A stretch of 64,000 nucleotides of DNA from BOG-908 sp965199235 (GTDB lineage: Bacteria > Pseudomonadota > Alphaproteobacteria > Acetobacterales > Acetobacteraceae), in NCBI GenBank assembly GCA_965199235.1, contig CBDAQU010000002.1:1984001-2048000 (forward strand), given 5' to 3'. Under the pieces are notes generated by a model. It had not been told where the DNA came from. It did no database searches and saw only the letters and a list, made by a program, of their open reading frames with translations. Positions 16,838 through 25,987 of the stretch are shown here, piece by piece; positions within the stretch are counted from its first letter, which is position 1, and each line of letters begins with the position of its first letter. A program made the position numbers and the translations under genes.

Positions 16838-17557
16838 ATGGCGGCAAGCAAGGTGTTTCCGGACGCGGCGCACGCGCTGCAGGGGCTGTTGCGTGACGGG
16901 ATGACGATCATGTCCGGCGGTTTCGGCCTGTGCGGCGTGCCGAACGCGCTGATCCTGGCCATACGCGACAGCGGTGTGACCGGCCTGACGATCATCAGCA
17001 ATAACGCCGGCACTGACGGCCAGGGGTTGGGCATGCTGCTGGAGAGCCGGCAGGTGAAGCGCATGGTCAGCAGCTACGTGGGCGAGAACAAGGTTTTCAT
17101 GAGCCAGTACCTGGCCGGCGAGCTGGAGATCGAGTTCAACCCGCAGGGCACGCTGGCAGAGCGCATCCGTGCGGGCGGCGCCGGCATCCCCGCCTTTTTC
17201 ACCCGCACCGGCGTCGGTACCCTGATTGCCGAGGGCAAGGAGGAGCGCAGTTTCGCCGGCGGCCGTTACATCATGGAAACCGGCCTGGTGGCGGACCTTG
17301 CCATCGTGCATGCCTGGCGCGGCGATACCGAGGGAAACCTCGCCTACCGGATGACTGCCCGCAACTTCAACCCGCCGATGGCGACGGCGGCCCGGGTGAC
17401 GGTCGCCGAGGTGGAGGAGCTGCTTGAGCCCGGCGAGATCGACCCGGACCACGTCGTGACACCAGGCATCTTCGTCAAACGCCTGATCGCGCTCGCGCCC
17501 TACGAAAAGGCGATCGAGCAGCGCACCACGCGGCCCCGGCCACAGACAGGAGCCTGA
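16838..17557 (+). CDS. scoA: 3-oxoacid CoA-transferase subunit A
   Basis: This protein of about 239 residues is the alpha subunit of succinyl-CoA:3-ketoacid CoA-transferase, which transfers CoA from succinyl-CoA to acetoacetate for ketone-body or polyhydroxybutyrate-derived acetoacetate use. Motifs include MSGGFGLCGVPNALI, SNNAGTDGQGLG and GGAGIPAFFTRTGVGT, all typical of subunit A. The ATG is preceded by GGAGG at a good distance and is preferred over an in-frame GTG seven codons upstream. It is followed two bases later by scoB, so the subunits are made in step. Confidence 0.96.
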   Translation: MAASKVFPDAAHALQGLLRDGMTIMSGGFGLCGVPNALILAIRDSGVTGLTIISNNAGTDGQGLGMLLESRQVKRMVSSYVGENKVFMSQYLAGELEIEFNPQGTLAERIRAGGAGIPAFFTRTGVGTLIAEGKEERSFAGGRYIMETGLVADLAIVHAWRGDTEGNLAYRMTARNFNPPMATAARVTVAEVEELLEPGEIDPDHVVTPGIFVKRLIALAPYEKAIEQRTTRPRPQTGA

Positions 17558-17558
17558 C

Positions 17559-18215
17559 ATGGGCTGGACCAGAGACGAGATGGCGGCCCGGGCCGCGAGG
17601 GAGCTGCAGGACGGGTTCTACGTCAACCTCGGCATCGGCATCCCGACGCTGGTCGCCAACCACATCCCGCCCGGCATGCACGTGGTCCTGCAGAGCGAGA
17701 ACGGCATGCTGGGCATCGGCCCGTTCCCCCATGCGGGCGAGGAGGACGCCGACCTGATCAACGCCGGCAAGCAGACTGTGAGCAAGCTGCCGGAAACCAG
17801 CTTCTTCGACAGTGCGCAGAGTTTTGGCATGATACGCGGCGGTCACATCCAACTGGCGGTGCTGGGCGCGTTGCAGGTGGCCGAAAACGGCGACCTGGCA
17901 AACTGGATGGTGCCCGGCAAGATGGTGAAAGGCATGGGCGGTGCGATGGACCTTGTCGCCGGCGTGCAGCGCGTGGTGGTGGTGATGGAGCACACGGCCC
18001 GTGGCGAGCACAAGATCCTGCCAAGCTGCACATTGCCGCTGACAGGGGCGGGAGTGGTGGACCTGATCGTGACCGACCTCTGCGTGTTCGATGTGGGCCG
18101 GCCTGGCCTCACTTTGGTTGACCTGGCGCCTGAGGTGAGCGTCGCGGACGTGCGCGCTGCAACCAGCGCCAGCTTCGCCGTGCACGCCAACCTCGCTCGA
18201 AGGACGGCAGCCTAG
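17559..18215 (+). CDS. scoB: 3-oxoacid CoA-transferase subunit B
   Basis: This 218-residue beta subunit partners ScoA. The catalytic glutamate that forms the CoA thioester is Glu47 in VLQSENGMLGIG. GIGIPTLVANHIPPGM near residues 25-40 and GGHIQLAVLGALQV are family landmarks. The enzyme is cytoplasmic. The gene starts right after the scoA stop with AGGAG upstream of the ATG. A short gap separates it from the FkbM gene, which may be in the same transcript without a shared role. Confidence 0.96.
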   Translation: MGWTRDEMAARAARELQDGFYVNLGIGIPTLVANHIPPGMHVVLQSENGMLGIGPFPHAGEEDADLINAGKQTVSKLPETSFFDSAQSFGMIRGGHIQLAVLGALQVAENGDLANWMVPGKMVKGMGGAMDLVAGVQRVVVVMEHTARGEHKILPSCTLPLTGAGVVDLIVTDLCVFDVGRPGLTLVDLAPEVSVADVRAATSASFAVHANLARRTAA

Positions 18216-18303
18216 ATGAGGTTTCAGGAACGCTCGCCGGTTCGCCGGCACTCGGCGAAGATGCCGGCACGCCGCACCCCTGGATGGTGAAGACTGTCCG
18301 AAG

Positions 18304-19038
18304 ATGATTCCGGTTCAGGGCAGGTTTTGCGGGCTGATCATGGACATAGGAGTGTCCGAGGGCAACGACACGGCGTTCTACCTGGCGAAGGGTTTTAGGG
18401 TCATCGCTGTTGAGGCCGACGCGAACACCTGCCTCCATCTGCGCCGTCGGTTCACGGCCGAGATCGCCTCCGGCGCGCTGCAGCTGCTGCATTTTGTCGC
18501 CGATGGAACGTTCGGCACGCCTGTCGACTTTTTCTCCCACCAGATACATCAGGGCATATCGGCCATCCGCAAGCACGACCTGCCCCACCTGGCAGACGGC
18601 TACGTGCGGGAGGATGCGGTGACGATCGACTGGAAGACCCTGCTCGCCCAGCAGGGGCTGCCCCGCTACGTCAAGATCGACATCGAGGGCAACGAGGAGG
18701 CCTTCCTGCGCGGCATGGCGAGCGGCGATGCGCTGCCCGAGTTCATCTCGGTGGAGTGCCACGTGCTCGAACCCGTCGAGCTGTTGTACGGCTTGGGCTA
18801 TCGCCGCTTCAGGCTGGTCGATCAGAACCCTCCTGGCGGGTTTCGGCTCCCCGCCAAGCAGATAGAGGGGCGTCACGTGGAGCTTTCTGGGTTCCAGCAC
18901 GCTTCGGGACCGTTCGGCCTGGACGTGTTCGGTGACGGCGAGTGGCTCGATTTCGAGCAGATGCGCGAGGCCTGGGAGACCGCACAGCCGGAACGCGTCA
19001 GGACTTGGTTCGACTGTCATGCCTGGATGCCGAACTGA
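18304..19038 (+). CDS. FkbM family methyltransferase
   Basis: This 244-residue protein has an S-adenosylmethionine-dependent methyltransferase fold of the FkbM type. LIMDIGVSEGNDTAFYLAKG is the SAM-binding loop, VIAVEADANTCLHLRRRF the ribose-binding acidic strand, and YVKIDIEGNEEAFLRG the hallmark FkbM motif. Such enzymes often O-methylate sugars or small molecules. The C terminus is Trp-rich and may bind substrate. The substrate is unknown, although glycan genes follow a few kilobases downstream. An internal ATG at the MDIG motif would remove the front of the SAM loop, so the first ATG is used. Confidence 0.85.
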   Translation: MIPVQGRFCGLIMDIGVSEGNDTAFYLAKGFRVIAVEADANTCLHLRRRFTAEIASGALQLLHFVADGTFGTPVDFFSHQIHQGISAIRKHDLPHLADGYVREDAVTIDWKTLLAQQGLPRYVKIDIEGNEEAFLRGMASGDALPEFISVECHVLEPVELLYGLGYRRFRLVDQNPPGGFRLPAKQIEGRHVELSGFQHASGPFGLDVFGDGEWLDFEQMREAWETAQPERVRTWFDCHAWMPN

Positions 19039-19194
19039 CGCCGCGCGCCTGCGCGCGCAGGCGCGGCGAGCCCTGATCGTATGCGCTGCCCTTGCTTTCC
19101 CCGGCCGACTACCCCATACCCCCGCCTCCCTGCCAGGGCGCCGGCTGCGCCCTGGCTATGCCCATGTTCGGGCCACCAGCCATAGGGACCACAC

Positions 19195-19644
19195 ATGCCA
19201 CTTTATGAAACCGTGCTGATTGCGCGCAACGACGTGACGCAGCAGCAGGTCGAAGCCGTTGCAGACCAGATCGCGACCCAGCTCGAAGCCGATGGCGGCG
19301 CGGTGCAGAAGCGCGAATACTGGGGCCTGCGCTCGCTTTCCTACCGGATCAAGAAGAACCGCAAGGGCCATTACATGCTGCTCGGCCTGAACGCGCCGCC
19401 GGCCAGCGTGAAGGAGATCGAGCGCCAGCTCGGCCTCAACGAGGACGTGCTGCGCTTCATGACCATCCGCGTCGACGAGATCGACGAGAACCCGTCCGCC
19501 ATCCTGGCCCGCAAGTCCGACGACCGCGAGCGCAGCTTCAGGGGCCCCAAGCCCGCCGGGCGCTTTGAGAGCGGACGCAAGCGCGGCTACGACGACCGAG
19601 AAGAGTTCCGCGCGCGCGATCTCAACGAGCCGGGAGAGGAATAG
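19195..19644 (+). CDS. rpsF: 30S ribosomal protein S6
   Basis: This 149-residue S6 protein of the small subunit begins MPLYETVLIARNDVTQQQVE, the conserved first strand. Next come the YWGLRSLSYRIKKNRKGHYM core and VLRFMTIRVDEID. The C-terminal tail is long, charged and Arg/Asp/Glu-rich, as in many alphaproteobacteria. It is the first gene of the S6-S18-L9 operon, with a 156-base upstream gap likely to contain the promoter. S6 binds S18 and 16S rRNA and in some bacteria feeds back on its own mRNA. Confidence 0.98.
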   Translation: MPLYETVLIARNDVTQQQVEAVADQIATQLEADGGAVQKREYWGLRSLSYRIKKNRKGHYMLLGLNAPPASVKEIERQLGLNEDVLRFMTIRVDEIDENPSAILARKSDDRERSFRGPKPAGRFESGRKRGYDDREEFRARDLNEPGEE

Positions 19645-19647
19645 GCC

Positions 19648-19935
19648 ATGTCCGATCGCACGAACGATTCTGGAGAAGTCAACGTCGCCGGCCGCCGCGC
19701 GGCCGTTGGCGCCCGCCGGCCGTTCTTCCGCCGCCGCAAAAGCTGCCCGTTCAGCGGCCCGAACGCGCCAAAGATCGACTACAAGGACGTGCGCCTGCTC
19801 AGCCGCTTCCTCTCCGAGCGCGGCAAGATCGTGCCCAGCCGCATCACTGCGGTGAGCGCCAAGAAGCAGCGCGAGCTGGCCCAGGCCATCAAGCGCGCGC
19901 GTTTCCTGGCGCTGCTCCCCTACATCGTCGCGTAA
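19648..19935 (+). CDS. rpsR: 30S ribosomal protein S18
   Basis: This 95-residue S18 has a conserved C-terminal core: KIDYKDVRLLSRFLSERGKI, then ITAVSAKKQRELAQAIKRAR and LALLPYIVA. The N terminus is extended and Arg-rich, as in related alphaproteobacteria. It lies three bases after rpsF in the usual order and partners S6 in the platform of the small subunit. Confidence 0.98.
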   Translation: MSDRTNDSGEVNVAGRRAAVGARRPFFRRRKSCPFSGPNAPKIDYKDVRLLSRFLSERGKIVPSRITAVSAKKQRELAQAIKRARFLALLPYIVA

Positions 19936-19947
19936 GGATATTTGACC

Positions 19948-20514
19948 ATGGCACAGGTAGAATTGATCCTGCTGCAGCGTGTGGAAAAACTTGGCCAGAT
20001 GGGCGACCTGGTGCGCGTGAAACCCGGCTACGCGCGCAATTTCTTGCTTCCCGGCAAGCGTGCCATCCGCGCCAACAAGGCGAACCTTGCGCAGTTTGAA
20101 CAGCAGCGCGTGCAGCTCGAGGCGCAGAACATCAAGCGGCGCGAGGAGGCCGAGCGCCTGGCCGAGCGGGTGGGCGGGCTCAAGGTGGTGATCATCCGCC
20201 AGGCGGGCGAATCGGGCGGGCTTTACGGCTCGGTCAGCGGGCGCGACATCGCCGATGCCTGTGCCGCCTCCGGCCTGAACATCAGCCGCAGCCAGGTCAT
20301 CCTCAGCCAGCCGATCAAGACGCTTGGCCTGTCCCGCGTGCACGTCTCGCTGCACCCTGAGGTGACCATCGACGTGATCGCCAACGTGGCGCGTAGCGCA
20401 GAGGAAGCCGAACGCCAGGCGCGCGGCGAGGCGGTCGGCCAAGCAGCCGAGGAGGAGGAGGCGCCGGACCCCGCCTTGGTGTTCGGCGAGCAGGACCAGC
20501 CCGACGTCCCGTAA
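19948..20514 (+). CDS. rplI: 50S ribosomal protein L9
   Basis: This 188-residue L9 is longer than the E. coli form (149 residues) because of an acidic C-terminal extension, common in alphaproteobacteria. The N-terminal rRNA-binding domain shows VELILLQRVEKLGQMGDLV and YARNFLLPGKRAIRANKAN, then a long connecting helix. The C-terminal domain includes GGLYGSVSGRDIADA. The ATG before AQVEL is used; a TTG two codons upstream is in frame but less likely. dnaB, a frequent downstream neighbour of this operon, is instead 39 kb away. Confidence 0.98.
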   Translation: MAQVELILLQRVEKLGQMGDLVRVKPGYARNFLLPGKRAIRANKANLAQFEQQRVQLEAQNIKRREEAERLAERVGGLKVVIIRQAGESGGLYGSVSGRDIADACAASGLNISRSQVILSQPIKTLGLSRVHVSLHPEVTIDVIANVARSAEEAERQARGEAVGQAAEEEEAPDPALVFGEQDQPDVP

Positions 20515-20682
20515 GAGCGGCGCCATTCAGGCGTGCGGCAGCGTTGTATGCCTGGCCTGCCAGGCCTGATCGGACACGGGCATGCTTTGGCTGGGGACTG
20601 ACCGGCCGCGTCGGTGACCGTCGTCCTCGCTGGCCAGGGACGCGATCAATCATTCACACATCGCCCGCCTCGATGAAGTAGA

Positions 20683-22026
20683 ATGCGGAGTATCGTGGCC
20701 ATCTCCGTGAACGCAACAAGCCGTGTCGGTCCCGTCTCCGGCGCAAGCCGGGCGGGCAACCCGGTCGTTGCGTTTTTCGTCGTGCCTTTGCTGGTGGCCT
20801 GTCTGTTCCTGCAGCGCTTCGGCATCCCGTTCGGCAGCCAGTTCATCCAGGTCGCCGGCCCTATCGGGTTGGGGTTGGCCGGTGTCGCTTTGCTGCAGGG
20901 CCGGCTGGTTTTCAACCGCATCCGTCTGTCGCTGTTCCTGCTGCTTCTCGTGCTCGTCTGCGCTGGCTGCGTGTACAATGCAGGCGACGTCGTTGCCTTC
21001 AGCGCCGCAATCAGCCTGCCATCGTTGTTTCAGTTTCTTCTCCTCACCTTCTTCACCACCTTCGAGTTCGCCGAGGCGATGGATGAGAGCCTGTTCTTTC
21101 GGACGGTTACCCGTTTCCTGCTCTACATCGCTGTCGCCGGTGCGATCCAGTTCGTGCTGCAGTTCGTTGGGATAAGGATATTTTCGTTCGGCCGCTTCCT
21201 GCCCGGTGCTATCGTTGCCGAAGCCGGCTGGAACCTGGAAATCCCGTTCGGCATTGGCGATCTCTACAAGTCCAACGGGTTTTTCCTGGTCGAACCGTCG
21301 GTCACCTCGCAGTTCATGTCGCTCGGCGTGATCATAGAGATCCTGTTTTTCAAGCGGCTGTTGTACCTGGGGATGTTTCTGCTGACGCTGCTGCTTTCCC
21401 TGTCGGGAACGGGCGGCTTCGTGCTGTTCGCCTTTCTGCTGGCCTCGGCGCTGCGTCTTGGATGGCGAGGCCTGCTGACGGCACTGCTGCTGCTGACGCT
21501 GATGTTCGCCTTGGCGGGTGCTGTCACGCTGCTTGCACCCGACGTGGCAGGCCTGGCGCAATCCAGGCTGAGCGAGTTCAACACCCCCGGCACCAGCGGC
21601 CACCTGCGCTTCATCACGCCGTTCTGGCTCATCAGCGACGTGTTCCACAGCTATCCGATGGCCGCACTTCTGGGCCTGGGGTCGGGCACGAGCGAGCATC
21701 TGACGATGCCGTACGTCTACGATACGAACACGCCGATCAAGATCGGCATGGAATACGGTCTCCCGGCCCTCGTGCTGTACATCCTGCTTTTCGTCGTGGG
21801 CAGCCGTACGCCGCGACAGAGCGTGCTCGTGCTTCCCACCGTGGTCCTGCTGATGTTCACCGGCAGCTACCAGCAGTTCCCGCCGGTGATCTTCCTGGTG
21901 GCCCTGCTGGTCTGCACCGCGCGCCTGGCTGTATCAGAAGGCGGAGGTCTGCGATCCCTGACCCCAGCAGCGGGGTTGGGGGACAGCGTCCCCCAACCTT
22001 TCTCTTCCCAGATCAGAAGTGCTTAA
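20683..22026 (+). CDS. Wzy-like polysaccharide polymerase / O-antigen ligase-type membrane protein
   Basis: This 447-residue protein has about ten hydrophobic segments and a larger periplasmic loop. The region GLGSGTSEHLTMPYVYDTNTP followed by GMEYGLPALVLYILLFVV resembles the conserved late part of Wzy/O-antigen ligase-like polymerases. PGTSGHLRFITPFWLISDVF precedes it. It would join polysaccharide repeats at the periplasmic face, but sequence similarity in this class is weak, so the role is inferred. It stands apart from the ribosomal operon and points toward the minus-strand glycan genes. Its last twenty or so codons lie inside a terminator-like repeat. Confidence 0.65.
   Translation: MRSIVAISVNATSRVGPVSGASRAGNPVVAFFVVPLLVACLFLQRFGIPFGSQFIQVAGPIGLGLAGVALLQGRLVFNRIRLSLFLLLLVLVCAGCVYNAGDVVAFSAAISLPSLFQFLLLTFFTTFEFAEAMDESLFFRTVTRFLLYIAVAGAIQFVLQFVGIRIFSFGRFLPGAIVAEAGWNLEIPFGIGDLYKSNGFFLVEPSVTSQFMSLGVIIEILFFKRLLYLGMFLLTLLLSLSGTGGFVLFAFLLASALRLGWRGLLTALLLLTLMFALAGAVTLLAPDVAGLAQSRLSEFNTPGTSGHLRFITPFWLISDVFHSYPMAALLGLGSGTSEHLTMPYVYDTNTPIKIGMEYGLPALVLYILLFVVGSRTPRQSVLVLPTVVLLMFTGSYQQFPPVIFLVALLVCTARLAVSEGGGLRSLTPAAGLGDSVPQPFSSQIRSA
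21958..22005. terminator. Hairpin terminator-like repeat (copy 1)
   Basis: An 11-bp perfect stem, GGTTGGGGGAC-AGC-GTCCCCCAACC (21974-21998), is followed by TTTCTCTT. The sequence from CTGACCCCAG onward recurs after the transporter gene at 57125-57170. The stem lies inside the last codons of the Wzy-like gene and just before the end of the convergent choice-of-anchor P gene, so it could serve both directions. Confidence 0.75.
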
Positions 22027-23305
22027 CAGATGCCACCGCGCGCCCGACGATGATGTCGGTCCCGACCGGCAGCCCGAGCGCATTGCCGAGGGTTACCGAC
22101 ACGTGCAGCCCGTCGACGACCAGCCTGCCGCCCGGCGTTTGGGTCTGCTCGTTGACGATCACGTAGCCGAGCAGCGGCAGGCTTACCTTCGTGTTCGGCG
22201 CTGTGGCGCCGCTGAATGGCAAGCCCAGGATCGTCAGCCCTTCAAAACCTGATCCTGCCGCGGACGGCGTGGAGACCGTTCCGGTCCGGCTTTCCTGTGC
22301 CACAGCCTTCAGGGAACTGGCCGTTATCAGCCCGCCCAGCACCGATATGTCGGACAGCGTAGCGCTGGTCTTGACGACCATCGCGGCGCCCACCGGTCCG
22401 CCGAACGCGGTGCCCGTCACCGTTTTCGACGACACGATGTTGGGCAGGTTCAGGCTGGAGACAGTGTGGGTGATCGTTTCACCGTTGCTGCCCGAACAAC
22501 CCGGAAGTCCTGCGTCCCCCCCCGCTGTGTTTCCGTTGACGAACACCCCCATGGCGGAACCGGCCAGTGCCGCTGCAGGCTGCGTCCTGGAATAGCCGGC
22601 CACGGCCTTGGCTACTTCTATCTCGGCGCCGATGGGAAGACCGAACGAATTGGTTTGCGTCACGTCTATAACAAGCGCATCGACGACAAGCTTGGCTTTT
22701 CGTGAGCCTTGGGTGACGTGGACTGCCTTGACCGTGACTGAGCCGATGCCCGCCAGGAGTATGACGGTGTTGTCCGCCACGTTCGCGTCGATTTTCTGTC
22801 CCGCGACGACCAAGTTCGTGATGGTCGTTCCGTCCTCGGAACTGGAAAATGCGGTGGATGTTGCACCAACGCTCGCAGCGGCCGTCAGGGCGTCGGCTGT
22901 GATGAGGCCGCCCAGAATGTTTGCCTGCGCGATGGTCGACGTCTGCTTCGTTGCGGCCGTGGTTGCCGTCTTGTCGGCGAAGGCGGTGGTTGTCGCGACG
23001 CCTGAGCTGAGGAGAGGCGCCGCGCCGATGGCGATGGAGGCGACCGAGTTCTTGCGTGTGACGCCGCGGGTGCCGCTGCACGTGCAGCCCTCGCTGCTGG
23101 CGTTCGCGATCTGCAGGTCGAGGATGTCGCCGAGGGAGACGGACGCCGTGACCGACCGGGCGCTGCCCGTGAACGCGCCGGTGAGTGGAAGCGCCCTGGC
23201 CTGACCGATCAGGCCGAATTGAACGGTGGCGGCTGCCAAGGCCACCATCCACAAATCAGCCCGTTTGACGTTATGTGCCATCGCAAGAACTCGGTTGCAC
23301 GTCAT
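22013..23305 (-). CDS. Choice-of-anchor P family secreted protein
   Basis: This 430-residue exported protein has a signal peptide (MVALAAATVQFGLIGQARA). The mature part consists of two homologous halves. Each half contains an LGGLITA segment (ANILGGLITADALTAAASVG and ISVLGGLITASSLKAVAQES) and ends in a GLPIGAEIEVAKAVAGYS/GLPVGTDIIVGRAVASV stretch. This duplicated architecture fits the choice-of-anchor P family of surface or secreted proteins. No obvious C-terminal anchor (PEP-CTERM, LPXTG or similar) is visible. The ATG start is preceded by AGGGAGG at eight bases, which favours it over the upstream TTG. The function is unknown; surface association is plausible next to the polysaccharide genes. 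Confidence 0.7.
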   Translation of the reverse strand: MTCNRVLAMAHNVKRADLWMVALAAATVQFGLIGQARALPLTGAFTGSARSVTASVSLGDILDLQIANASSEGCTCSGTRGVTRKNSVASIAIGAAPLLSSGVATTTAFADKTATTAATKQTSTIAQANILGGLITADALTAAASVGATSTAFSSSEDGTTITNLVVAGQKIDANVADNTVILLAGIGSVTVKAVHVTQGSRKAKLVVDALVIDVTQTNSFGLPIGAEIEVAKAVAGYSRTQPAAALAGSAMGVFVNGNTAGGDAGLPGCSGSNGETITHTVSSLNLPNIVSSKTVTGTAFGGPVGAAMVVKTSATLSDISVLGGLITASSLKAVAQESRTGTVSTPSAAGSGFEGLTILGLPFSGATAPNTKVSLPLLGYVIVNEQTQTPGGRLVVDGLHVSVTLGNALGLPVGTDIIVGRAVASVKHF

Positions 23306-23724
23306 CAAGTGATCCTCCCTTTAAGTAACAATTACTATAATGCAAAGTTCCGATAAAACAATAATGTCGATTAGTAGAACTTGACCCGCCAAAGATCAAC
23401 CATGTGGATAATGCTCAATGCGTTTGCTTAGGTTCCAGCGAGCATGTTGATCGTGGTTGAAGATCAACCTGAAGCGACGATGCTCAACGTGGGCGTCAAC
23501 CCACTTCTGCCGCGTAAGCAACGTAGGTTATGGTCCCATGCCTGACTGCCGTAGAAACCGGGTCGAGGGCGGACGCTGTATCTTCGCGATGAACTTGCAG
23601 GATCGCCGGTCGACGCGGTGGTCGCCGAGGTCGAAGCGGTGATTGGCAGGGAGGGTATCGGTGCACAGGCGGCTCGGGGGCGGGTGCCTGCGTGCAGGAT
23701 TGTGATGGTGGGCTGAAGCCTACC
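23306..23724. other. AT-richer intergenic region with probable gene relic
   Basis: The first part is unusually AT-rich and probably holds the promoter of the choice-of-anchor P gene. No full gene is seen. A plus-strand frame at 23555-23716 reads TLYLRDELAGSPVDAVVAEV and continues to a stop, with coding-like composition but no start, so it may be the C-terminal relic of a lost gene. A direct repeat pattern (AGATCAACC ... ATGCTCAA) occurs twice, at about 23392 and 23460. Confidence 0.4.
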
Positions 23725-25932
23725 CTACTTGCCGCGAGAGCGAAGGGATCTGGCAGAAATGATTGCGCAGCCAGTCACGCCTGCTGCGAACGCTATGGTC
23801 AGGATCCAAAGATAGCGTGGTAGGAACTGCCACTGCACCCTTGACGTGCCGACTGGCACGTCCACCGACTGGAAGACGCCTTCTGCCGTGTGAACTTTCG
23901 AGATGCTGCCGTTTACGCGGGCAATCCAGCCACGGGATGCCATTTCCCGCCGAAGGAGCTGGCCTGTCTGCTTGCAGTCAACGGTCACGTCGTCCCTTGT
24001 CTGGGCCCTCACGGAGCACTGCCCTCCAATGACTTGGAAATAGGGCGCTGCATCGGGGAGCCGGTAGATATGTGTCCTACCATTGTCGAAGACCGGTTCG
24101 TATTGTGGGTCGTGCCTTCCGGCCAACGGGTCGCCGAAGCCTGGCAAGACGAGGTACTCAACCGACATCGCACTGAAAGCCGCTCGGTGTCGAGTGAAGT
24201 CAGAAATGCGGCTAGCCGTATCACCCGCACCCTGAAAGGACGTTGGGGTGTCAAGTGAGGTCAGAGTGGAAACGTAGTCTGCCCACATCTTCGGTAACGG
24301 CACATAAAATTCGTTGGCCATCCCGATACCAAAATAGGCGCCATAGTTTGGAAGCAGTGATCCACCAACGGCATAAAAACGAGAAAGGCCGAGATGTGTT
24401 TGGAGAAACGCGACAGGAGCCGTATTAAGCTGAAAATCGTTCGTGCCCGACAGCACTGTTGGTGAAGCCACGACCAAGGCTTCGATTGCTGAGACAAAAC
24501 CGACAACCAGGCGTGTTTGCCTGATCGAATCACGGGAGAGCAGCACGCAAAGCGCCGAGACCACTACTACGGCCTCGGCGATCGATCCAGAAGCCATAAA
24601 GGCGCCAAGAGGGTTGGAGGCTGCATCGCGTTCAAGTAAGACGCGAGCTAAAAACAACGTTGCTGCACCAAGAGTCGCGAAAACGATTAAGGCTATCGCC
24701 AGGCTTATACGGGAGATTGCCGTGCGCCATTGATCAAGCGCTATGGCGGCGAGGGTCACGGCGGCAAACTCGGCTGACGGACCGACATAGCGAGCAAAGT
24801 TGATCTGATTGAATGCCGGAAGGACTTCGCGAAGCTCGCCTAAAACCGGCATCTTACATGCCCCGGCCAGGCAGAAAATAACCCAGGCAACAAGCAACAA
24901 GCGCCGTGGTTCCGCCGGGCGGGTCACAATTCCAAGAATCGCGAGCAGAGCCGTAGCCGGTGTCACGTAACCCCAGAAATTGTTCCATCCGTCCAGGTTC
25001 CCATCAGCATAGGGAGCGCCAAAGATGGCAGGAAACATCACTGAGGCGAGATGGTCCACCTTTACGATTGACACTTGCGCGAAGACGTGGATGCCGATGC
25101 TCGCGCTGGGCAGGTCATGCAGAAATGGGACGAGGGCAGGGGCGGAGAGCAGCAAGCCGCATACACCGCCACCTATCACTTTCCCGACGTAGAGAGGCCA
25201 AAACCGGCGTTCCATGTCGAGTCGTGATACGGCCCATGCGAGTGCCAGTACTCCGTCCGAAAATGCAACTTCTGGGAAGCCTCCGACAATCGAGAAAGCT
25301 ATACCAAACACCACCGGCAACTGGCCGCCCGGGCGATTCGTAATTGACAAGGCACGACAACGCTCAATGCCGAACATCAGCAATGGCAAAAACGGGATTG
25401 GATGGATGGGCGCGTCGCCAAGCCACGTGAACGTTCCGTTCAGTTCAAATAATACGCCGGCAAGTAAGGATGCGAAACGGCTTAAGCCGAACTGACGGAG
25501 GAATAGAAACGTGCAAAGACCCGCAAGCACGCGCAAAACTATGTTCAAATAAAGAAAGCCGTCGGGTAGGTCGAGCAAGAGGATGAAAGGCAGGAAGAAA
25601 GAGGCCGATTGCATTTCGGACGCAAGAGGCAGGCCCGCTCCGGAGAAGTGGTTCCATAGCGGCAACCGGCCCGAAAGAAGTTGGTGGGCTGACAAGCCAG
25701 AAAGCGATTGGACAGTTCCTCCGGTATTGCCGTCGACCCAACACCTGCCATTGGTCAGCGTGGCGATACCCGGCGTGTCCAGACCAGATGTCGAGTATAT
25801 CGGGTTGCAACTGAGCCAACCCGTGAGGGCCGGCAATTGCAAGAAGCAGGGGGTGAGAGTAAGCACCAGCCACACTTCAGCGGACTTCAGCCATTCTCCT
25901 CTAGGTCTCGAAAGTGCGAAACCCTCTTTCAC
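23725..25932 (-). CDS. YfhO-like polytopic membrane protein
   Basis: This 735-residue protein has about a dozen transmembrane segments and a C-terminal extracytoplasmic part. The N-terminal third resembles YfhO/GT-C-like membrane glycosyltransferases: GRLPLWNHFSGAGLPLASEM, SRFASLLAGVLFELNGTFTW and a loop FGAPYADGNLDGWNNFWGYV. The C-terminal domain holds VEYLVLPGFGDPL and REMASRGWIARVNGSIS, typical of the family's terminal soluble domain. YfhO-type proteins transfer sugars to wall polymers or lipoteichoic acids in Firmicutes; the role here is inferred. Its GC content is lower than most neighbours, suggesting transfer. The GTG start has only weak upstream signals. Confidence 0.7.
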   Translation of the reverse strand: MKEGFALSRPRGEWLKSAEVWLVLTLTPCFLQLPALTGWLSCNPIYSTSGLDTPGIATLTNGRCWVDGNTGGTVQSLSGLSAHQLLSGRLPLWNHFSGAGLPLASEMQSASFFLPFILLLDLPDGFLYLNIVLRVLAGLCTFLFLRQFGLSRFASLLAGVLFELNGTFTWLGDAPIHPIPFLPLLMFGIERCRALSITNRPGGQLPVVFGIAFSIVGGFPEVAFSDGVLALAWAVSRLDMERRFWPLYVGKVIGGGVCGLLLSAPALVPFLHDLPSASIGIHVFAQVSIVKVDHLASVMFPAIFGAPYADGNLDGWNNFWGYVTPATALLAILGIVTRPAEPRRLLLVAWVIFCLAGACKMPVLGELREVLPAFNQINFARYVGPSAEFAAVTLAAIALDQWRTAISRISLAIALIVFATLGAATLFLARVLLERDAASNPLGAFMASGSIAEAVVVVSALCVLLSRDSIRQTRLVVGFVSAIEALVVASPTVLSGTNDFQLNTAPVAFLQTHLGLSRFYAVGGSLLPNYGAYFGIGMANEFYVPLPKMWADYVSTLTSLDTPTSFQGAGDTASRISDFTRHRAAFSAMSVEYLVLPGFGDPLAGRHDPQYEPVFDNGRTHIYRLPDAAPYFQVIGGQCSVRAQTRDDVTVDCKQTGQLLRREMASRGWIARVNGSISKVHTAEGVFQSVDVPVGTSRVQWQFLPRYLWILTIAFAAGVTGCAIISARSLRSRGK

Positions 25933-25987
25933 CGGCTCGGCGTAACTGGTTTGGCCGCCTGTGCGGGAGTCGCGGAGGAGACATTCA

